Shown here: positions 7,663 through 10,775 of the stretch, in pieces
Position numbering within the stretch: position 1 is the stretch's first letter
Layout of the letters: every line of letters begins with the position of its first letter
Program-made: the position numbers and the translations under genes
DNA from: Candidatus Methylomirabilota bacterium
Lineage (GTDB): Bacteria; Methylomirabilota; Methylomirabilia; Methylomirabilales; Methylomirabilaceae
DNA: 10,775 nucleotides
Assembly: GCA_003105305.1 (NCBI GenBank)
Contig: PQAQ01000239.1
Span: 1-10,775 of the forward strand
Reading direction: 5' to 3'
The notes under the pieces: model-generated
What the model was told of the DNA's origin: nothing
The model's input: the letters and a program-made list of their open reading frames with translations, nothing else
Databases searched by the model: none

Positions 7663-7958
7663 GAGACGCGGAAGGGCTACAGAGGCGACGATAAGCCGGC
7701 AACGACACGAGCGTTTACCGAGTGCGATCAAGCTGACTACTAAGGACGGCGGGACAAATAATAGGAATTAAATCTTTGAAAGTTTCTCGTCACGAACTAC
7801 CCCGCTGCTTCATCAGGAGCGACGCTGACGCTTCTGTCACAGTCGTTGTCACCTCCCCGACTGTCTATTCAACAACCAATCCACTTTGGCGATCCGGTGT
7901 TGATGTCTCACCCGTCGTATGAATCCGAATGATAACGCGAATGATTATTATAATGCCG

Positions 7959-7982
7959 GCTGGGGGGGATACCCCCCCCAGC
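7959..7982. repeat. Perfect 10-bp hairpin with G/C homopolymer arms
   Basis: The arm at 7959-7968 (GCT followed by seven G) is exactly complementary to 7973-7982 (seven C then AGC), with a 4-base loop ATAC. No U-run follows on either strand, so it is not a classical intrinsic terminator. A TATAAT on the minus strand lies at 7947-7952, but no matching -35 exists. It stands between the microprotein genes and lptC and could act as a transcription block or RNA-stabilising stem for the upstream cassette. Confidence 0.75.
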
Positions 7983-8111
7983 AACGGATGGCACTTTTCC
8001 ACCATCGAGGTGACCGACTCTCCCACGCTTCTTCACCCCGAGCCGATTATCGCAACGCGATGCGCGCCCGGCTTTTTGTGTCAACTCGGCCACCTTAGTC
8101 TTCCGAGGTTC

Positions 8112-8183
8112 TTACTTCTTCTTAGTCGCCTTCTTCGGAGCCGCCTTTTTCGCTGTCGTTGCCTTTTTCTTTGCCGCTGCCAT
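8112..8183 (-). CDS. Lys/Ala-rich histone-H1-tail-like microprotein (copy 2, 23 aa)
   Basis: This short gene encodes 23 residues starting MAAAKKKATTAKKAAPKKA and ending in three lysines; eleven of 23 residues are Lys and eight are Ala. The pattern is that of H1-like/HU C-terminal tails that bind DNA or RNA non-specifically by charge. No folded domain is expected. The RBS is a perfect AAAGGAGGTGA match to the 16S rRNA 3' end, which argues strongly that it is translated. Its start region is identical over 26 bases to that of the neighbouring 27-residue gene, so the two are likely duplicates. It lies 52 bases downstream of that gene in the same direction. Role in nucleoid or RNA binding is inference from composition only. 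Confidence 0.75.
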   Translation of the reverse strand: MAAAKKKATTAKKAAPKKATKKK

Positions 8184-8204
8184 TGAGGTCCTCACCTCCT
8201 TTCC
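8179..8204 (-). repeat. Duplicated leader/start region, copy 2
   Basis: These 26 bases are identical to 8315-8340. They contain the Shine-Dalgarno AAAGGAGGTGA, the stretch GAGGACCTCA and the start codon plus the first two bases of codon 2. Within it, GAGGT (part of the SD) is complementary to ACCTC two to six bases before the ATG, with loop GAGG, so the RBS can be closed by a 5-bp hairpin. Confidence 0.9.
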
Positions 8205-8235
8205 TCATTAAGGCCTCTGTTACCGCTGATTGAGG

Positions 8236-8319
8236 CTAGCACCCCTTTCCACCCTTCTTTCCCGTTTTCGGCGCCGCCTTCGGCGCTGCCTTCTTTGCTG
8301 CAGGTTTCTTCGCGGCCAT
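8236..8319 (-). CDS. Lys/Ala/Pro-rich histone-H1-tail-like microprotein (copy 1, 27 aa)
   Basis: A 27-residue product begins MAAKKPAAKKAAPKAAPK and ends with a Gly/Lys segment and a final Cys. The KKPAAKKAAPKAAP repeat is typical of the basic, unstructured tails of bacterial H1-like proteins and some HU proteins. Here it stands alone as a complete ORF with its own ATG, stop (TAG) and a perfect AAAGGAGGTGA RBS. It starts 43 bases after the HEPN gene, with a small hairpin (ATCGG/CCGAT, 8346-8359) in between but no terminator, so co-transcription with the MNT-HEPN pair is likely. The terminal Cys is absent from the second copy and could allow dimerisation. Function is unproven; DNA/RNA binding is inferred from charge. 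Confidence 0.78.
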   Translation of the reverse strand: MAAKKPAAKKAAPKAAPKTGKKGGKGC

Positions 8320-8340
8320 TGAGGTCCTCACCTCCTTTCC
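8315..8340 (-). repeat. Duplicated leader/start region, copy 1
   Basis: Identical over 26 bases to 8179-8204, ending precisely upstream of the SD and extending two bases past the ATG. Flanking sequence differs on both sides, and the coding parts resemble each other only in amino-acid composition. Confidence 0.9.
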
Positions 8341-8362
8341 ATGCCATCGGCAAACCGATCGA

Positions 8363-8812
8363 CTACAGCAATGCTAGTTGCGGATTTTGTTCTCGCGCCA
8401 GCTCCATAAGCCTCTCAATTAACACCTGGGCATCTCTCAGCGCTCCCTCAACCTCATGCCGTGGGATTGGAGTTTGCGGTTCGTCCATAAGGTCCTGCCG
8501 CCTGCGTCGCATTCGATCGAATCCGTTCACAAGCGTACGACCCTCCTCGCCTAACAGCTCCCCCATTAACGTGACGAAGGTTCGTGCTTGCTCACGCCCT
8601 TTCACTCGCCATCCCTCTGCCATCATGACTGCCTTCACTGCCCTCACCATTGCCTGATACGCAATAATGTACGCCCACTCCTTGTCGATGGTTATGTTGG
8701 CTCTGGCCGTCGCCATATCCTTGGTTGCCCGCGCCAGCAACTTCGATACTTGGCGGAAGTTCGGTCGAATCTCCTCAACCAACCCCCGCTCACGAAGCTC
8801 CTCATAGGCCAT
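8363..8812 (-). CDS. HEPN-domain protein, partner of the MNT-domain protein
   Basis: HEPN proteins are all-helical. Many are RNases or toxins paired with MNT nucleotidyltransferases (HepT/MntA type), in which the MNT protein AMPylates the HEPN protein. The segment DKEWAYIIAYQAMVRAVKAVM (43-63) is typical of this HEPN group, as is the C-terminal block FDRMRRRRQDLMDE (98-111) followed by ISxxEA-like IPRHEVEGALRDAQVLIERL. In relatives I recall, the block reads RRKRH with a downstream Tyr; here the His position is Gln106 and no His or Tyr follows at the expected place, so the RNase motif appears lost. It has 149 residues. The start overlaps the upstream gene by 11 bases, as expected for an obligate partner. 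An adaptor or inactive toxin is possible. Confidence 0.8.
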   Translation of the reverse strand: MAYEELRERGLVEEIRPNFRQVSKLLARATKDMATARANITIDKEWAYIIAYQAMVRAVKAVMMAEGWRVKGREQARTFVTLMGELLGEEGRTLVNGFDRMRRRRQDLMDEPQTPIPRHEVEGALRDAQVLIERLMELAREQNPQLALL

Positions 8813-9371
8813 CGTCCGTTCCGATCAGGATCGACCTTCGGCTCATGAGGACCTCCATTAAAAACGGATCCTCCTCAGCCCTTCTTCGCTGAAATTCGGT
8901 CTCGTCGAAGACCAGATAGTTGATCTCCCGGCTCAAGCGACCTTCCAGCGTTCGTATCGCTTCATTCAGATCGTTCAGATCCACCTGACCAATGACCATT
9001 AATCGGATGGGACCGAGCCCCTCCTCGCTCTCCTGCCGCTCCGGGCCATATACCATCGCTCGCTGGATGCCTTTGATCTTTCTCAGCCCTTCGCGCAGAC
9101 CGGCATAGATCCCGGTCGTTTTCGCGATAATCCCCCTGAACTCGGCGTAGAGGGGGGACGCCTTGTTGACTCGATAGTACCGAAGATTACCTACCTTTTC
9201 ACTTGCCAATAACCCAGCCCTTTCCAGATTATCCAATTCGCGCTTGACTCCAGAAATATCCCGTCCAAGGTGTCGCGCCAACTCTCTGACGTAATAGCGC
9301 TTATCCAACCTAGTAAAAAACAGCGTGAGAATACTTACCCGTATCTCTGAGGAAAACAGTCGAATCAACAA
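8802..9371 (-). CDS. Winged-helix protein fused to a degenerate nucleotidyltransferase (MNT) domain
   Basis: The N-terminal part (about 1-75) is an ArsR-like winged helix: EIRVSILTLFF, YYVRELARHLGRDISGVKRELDNLERAGLL, and the wing GNLRYYRVN. After a helical linker, residues about 100-189 align by pattern with MNT-type nucleotidyltransferases: AMVYGPERQESEEGLGPIRLMVIGQVD, REINYLVFDETEF and DPFLMEVL. The normal GS motif is GP (109-110), and the metal-binding D-x-D of the SDIDLLV strand is PIR (121-123), so catalysis should be lost. It has 189 residues. Start is TTG with GAGGT six bases upstream; a second TTG follows at once. A promoter flanked by repeats of one 8-base element suggests autoregulation by the winged helix together with the HEPN protein. 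Function beyond that is unknown. Confidence 0.82.
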   Translation of the reverse strand: MLIRLFSSEIRVSILTLFFTRLDKRYYVRELARHLGRDISGVKRELDNLERAGLLASEKVGNLRYYRVNKASPLYAEFRGIIAKTTGIYAGLREGLRKIKGIQRAMVYGPERQESEEGLGPIRLMVIGQVDLNDLNEAIRTLEGRLSREINYLVFDETEFQRRRAEEDPFLMEVLMSRRSILIGTDDGL

Positions 9372-9435
9372 CAGCCCACCTCGTTATTGGCGTTGTTGAT
9401 ATATTTACAACGACCGTTCTTTCCATGTCAACAAC
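9365..9435. repeat. Three copies of TCAACAAC in alternating orientation (candidate operator)
   Basis: TCAACAAC occurs at 9365-9372 and 9428-9435, and its complement GTTGTTGA at 9392-9399. The three copies lie over the start codon, about the transcription start, and the -35 box of the winged-helix gene. Centres are 27 and 36 bases apart. No other copy was noticed in the intergenic sequence nearby. The arrangement fits binding by the winged-helix protein, but this is inference. Confidence 0.55.
9402..9431 (-). promoter_or_regulatory. Candidate promoter of the MNT-HEPN cassette
   Basis: On the minus strand a perfect TTGACA (9426-9431) is followed after 18 bases by TAAATA (9402-9407). The predicted start at about 9395 gives a leader of some 25 bases containing the GAGGT RBS. 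An A/T-only tract (9443-9462) lies upstream in a position like a distal UP element. Confidence 0.55.
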
Positions 9436-9442
9436 AATCGCA

Positions 9443-9482
9443 CAAAAAAATAAATATTTTTTGACCAAGACGTAAAACTTGG
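9443..9482 (-). terminator. Possible weak terminator after dcd, overlapping an AT tract
   Basis: Downstream of dcd on the minus strand CCAAG (9478-9482) and CTTGG (9465-9469) form a 5-bp stem with an 8-base loop, followed by an A/T tract ending in seven T. The stem is weak and the T-run lies about 15 bases beyond it, so termination is uncertain; the tract may serve the following promoter instead. Confidence 0.3.
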
Positions 9483-9546
9483 ACGCCTATAGTACTGGTC
9501 GCTCCACACATCAGCAACTTTCAAGAAGGTTTCGGGCGTGGTTCTT

Positions 9547-10101
9547 TTAAATCCGCGGTAGTGTAATATCTGTCTGGGCCTGGTATTTCCCTTTTTTGTC
9601 GCCGTAGGAGACGAGACATGGCTCATCGCTCTCGAAAAAGATCACCTGGGCGATTCCTTCATTGGCATAAATTTTGGCGGGTAGCGGTGTCGTATTGCTG
9701 ATCTCGAGCGTTGCAAACCCCTCCCACTCCGGCTCGAACGGGGTGACGTTCAAGATGATACCGCAGCGCGCATAGGAGCTTTTGCCGAGGCAGATAGTCA
9801 GGACGTTGCGTGGAATCCTGAAATACTCCACGGTTCTGGCCAGCGCAAAAGAATTGGGGGGGACGATGCAGACATCGCCCTTGAAGTCGACAAAGGAGCG
9901 CTCGTCGAAGCATTTCGGGTCGACGATGGTCGTATTGACGTTGGTGAAGATCTTGAACTCATCCGCCACGCGGATATCGTATCCATACGATGACACACCG
10001 TAGGAAATCACCCCGCTCCGAACCTGCCGCTCCTCAAACGGGGCGATCATCTGATGCTCGGTCGCCATCCGCTTGATCCACCTATCTGATTTAATCGACA
10101 C
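9547..10101 (-). CDS. dcd: dCTP deaminase
   Basis: This cytoplasmic homotrimeric enzyme deaminates dCTP to dUTP, feeding dTMP synthesis. The sequence follows the family from end to end: [33 protein letters not shown] (31-44), [19 protein letters not shown] (81-99), [11 protein letters not shown] (105-115, with the catalytic-site Arg112), [25 protein letters not shown] (Glu133 at the place of the catalytic Glu) and the C-terminal [14 protein letters not shown] bifunctional dCTP deaminase/dUTPase is less likely, as this type resembles the Pseudomonas monofunctional enzyme, though residues 28-31 are a few residues shorter. At 184 residues it is complete. The GTG start has AGGAG seven bases upstream, overlapping the stop of the 65-residue ORF, so translation is coupled. 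It lies downstream of ribonucleotide reductase, a sensible functional neighbour. Confidence 0.97.
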   Translation of the reverse strand: MSIKSDRWIKRMATEHQMIAPFEERQVRSGVISYGVSSYGYDIRVADEFKIFTNVNTTIVDPKCFDERSFVDFKGDVCIVPPNSFALARTVEYFRIPRNVLTICLGKSSYARCGIILNVTPFEPEWEGFATLEISNTTPLPAKIYANEGIAQVIFFESDEPCLVSYGDKKGKYQAQTDITLPRI

Positions 10102-10104
10102 CGC

Positions 10105-10302
10105 TTATCTCCTCTCACCATCCCCAGAGCTCATAACACAGTTGATCGGACCTCCCCCATCGTTCTCACCGCCACCTACTCGATAATAGTCCGCGCACGG
10201 CAACGGATAGATGCTGCTACGAAGCGCCACACAGGACTTCACATCACATGGGTATGACGTCCCACCCACCAGGATGACCCCACCGCGCTGCATCTTCGTC
10301 AT
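10105..10302 (-). CDS. Hypothetical 65-residue protein between nrdJ and dcd
   Basis: I do not recognise this protein. It starts at ATG with AAGGAGA seven bases upstream, a good RBS, and its TAA stop lies three bases before the dcd GTG; the dcd RBS is inside its last codons. It begins MTKMQRGGVILVGGTSYPC and has four Cys (19, 24, 36, 55), a Gly-rich stretch (43-51: GGGENDGGG) and a basic end GERR. There is no signal peptide or membrane segment. The strong RBS and tight coupling argue for translation; the composition is not obviously that of a folded family. It may be a small regulatory or metal-binding protein, or only a leader ORF that couples dcd translation. Confidence 0.5.
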   Translation of the reverse strand: MTKMQRGGVILVGGTSYPCDVKSCVALRSSIYPLPCADYYRVGGGENDGGGPINCVMSSGDGERR

Positions 10303-10402
10303 GGCCTGTCTCCTTCAATGAGGCGTGCATGCCACACCGACCTAAAAATAGCAAACAGTTGATCGCTGCTATACTCATAATCGGCCGGTAAGCGATTAAT
10401 CG

Positions 10403-10775
10403 TTAGCACTCGCTGAAGCCGCAAGAGTAGCACTTCTGGCAACCTTCTTCGTAGATGAGGGTGGCGAGGCCGCAGTCGGGGCACATATCGCCTATCTTGA
10501 CGGCGCCCTTGCCGCGGGCCGCCAGGATCTCCTGGACGCCGGGCTCGCTGAGACCGATATGCTCGGCCAGAACCTGGGCGATGGCATCCGGCAACGATCG
10601 GACCCGGTCCTTGCCGAAGCCCATCGGTCGGCGGCCGCCGATGCCGGAGAGTTGGTTCACGATCTGCTCGACCCGCTCTCTGGGCGACATCGGTGACGGC
10701 AGCCTCAGGATCAACGAGATCAGACGGCCGATCGCCTCGGATACGGCGGAGGTGTCGCTCCCGGCCTTCCCCACG
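10403..10775 (-). CDS. nrdJ: Coenzyme B12-dependent (class II) ribonucleotide reductase, C-terminus
   Basis: Class II ribonucleotide reductase makes deoxyribonucleotides with adenosylcobalamin, independent of oxygen. Only the last 124 or so residues are in the window; the gene continues past the right edge. The part seen has the linker with RPMGFGKDRVRSLPDAIAQ and the C-terminal cysteine-rich tail: MCPDCG, then GCQKCYSCGFSEC as the last residues. The two CxxC pairs plus the final Cys match the zinc-ribbon/redox-shuttle tail typical of long bacterial NrdJ. A perfect 10-base palindrome (CGATTAATCG, 10393-10402) abuts the TAA stop, but no U-run follows, so no terminator is evident; the next ORF begins 100 bases further and could be co-transcribed. 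Confidence 0.95.
   Translation of the reverse strand, partial: VGKAGSDTSAVSEAIGRLISLILRLPSPMSPRERVEQIVNQLSGIGGRRPMGFGKDRVRSLPDAIAQVLAEHIGLSEPGVQEILAARGKGAVKIGDMCPDCGLATLIYEEGCQKCYSCGFSEC

Larger units (their letters stand above)
7625..8111. other. Long intergenic region upstream of lptC
   Basis: About 490 bases without a convincing gene. It holds the candidate lptC promoter next to the ATG, an AT-rich stretch at about 7755-7790 with a second weak -10 (TATTAT, minus, 7758-7763), a possible 16-codon peptide at 7790-7840, a perfect GC-rich hairpin at 7959-7982 with TATAAT beside it, and a near-palindrome CGCAACGCGATGCG at 8051-8064. A minus-strand frame open from 8093 to 7908 (61 codons, GTG start, poor RBS) runs through the hairpin and does not look like a known protein. 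No tRNA or other RNA gene was recognised. Confidence 0.6.

Noticed and set aside
7989..8003. TGGCAC on the plus strand as the -24 half of a sigma-54 promoter
   Set aside because: The -12 TTGC element is missing at the required spacing and no plus-strand gene follows.
7908..8093. 61-codon minus-strand frame downstream of the microprotein genes
   Set aside because: GTG start with poor RBS, unusual composition, and it reads through the GC-homopolymer hairpin; more likely chance than a gene.
8363..9371. Active HEPN-MNT toxin-antitoxin system
   Set aside because: The nucleotidyltransferase GS/DxD and the HEPN His are replaced, so a standard AMPylation-based toxin-antitoxin is not supported.
1..10775. 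CRISPR array, tRNA/rRNA genes, insertion sequences
   Set aside because: No regularly spaced repeats, cloverleaf-like sequence, transposase motifs or terminal inverted repeats were found by reading.

Overview
The window reads as a chromosomal segment of a diderm (Gram-negative-type) bacterium with moderate-to-high GC. Every gene I can support lies on the minus strand, so transcription runs from high to low coordinates. A complete LptC-LptA-LptB block and RpoN indicate an outer membrane with LPS. A coenzyme B12-dependent (class II) ribonucleotide reductase and a dCTP deaminase point to an organism that is not a typical enterobacterium. The gene set would suit the NC10/Methylomirabilota or a deltaproteobacterium-like lineage, but that is inference from gene content and protein flavour, not proof.

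Layout in transcription order. (1) 10775-9547: the C-terminus of class II ribonucleotide reductase (nrdJ), an unrecognised 65-residue Cys-containing ORF, and dCTP deaminase (dcd), the last two almost abutting; nucleotide metabolism. (2) 9435-8112: a small accessory-looking cassette with its own promoter. It holds a winged-helix protein fused to a nucleotidyltransferase (MNT) domain whose catalytic residues are gone, a HEPN-domain partner overlapping it by 11 bases, and two tiny Lys/Ala-rich histone-H1-tail-like genes of 27 and 23 residues. The two tiny genes share an identical 26-base leader/start region with a perfect Shine-Dalgarno sequence. (3) 8111-7625: about 490 bases without a convincing gene, containing a perfect GC-rich hairpin and candidate promoters. 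(4) 7624-4262: lptC-lptA-lptB-rpoN, the classic LPS-transport/sigma-54 cluster. (5) 4219-2689: long-form hibernation factor hpf and rapZ, without the ptsN/hprK genes often found between them. (6) 2651-336: a LipM/LplA-type octanoyl/lipoyl transferase, then pgsA and plsY (phospholipid synthesis). (7) 326-1: the N-terminus of aspartate kinase, leaving the window.

Most of the window is conserved housekeeping sequence. The part worth attention is the cassette at 9435-8112. It combines a degenerate MNT-HEPN pair with a DNA-binding domain, a promoter embedded in three copies of an 8-base element (TCAACAAC in either orientation), and twin basic microproteins whose ribosome binding site can fold against the sequence just before the start codon.
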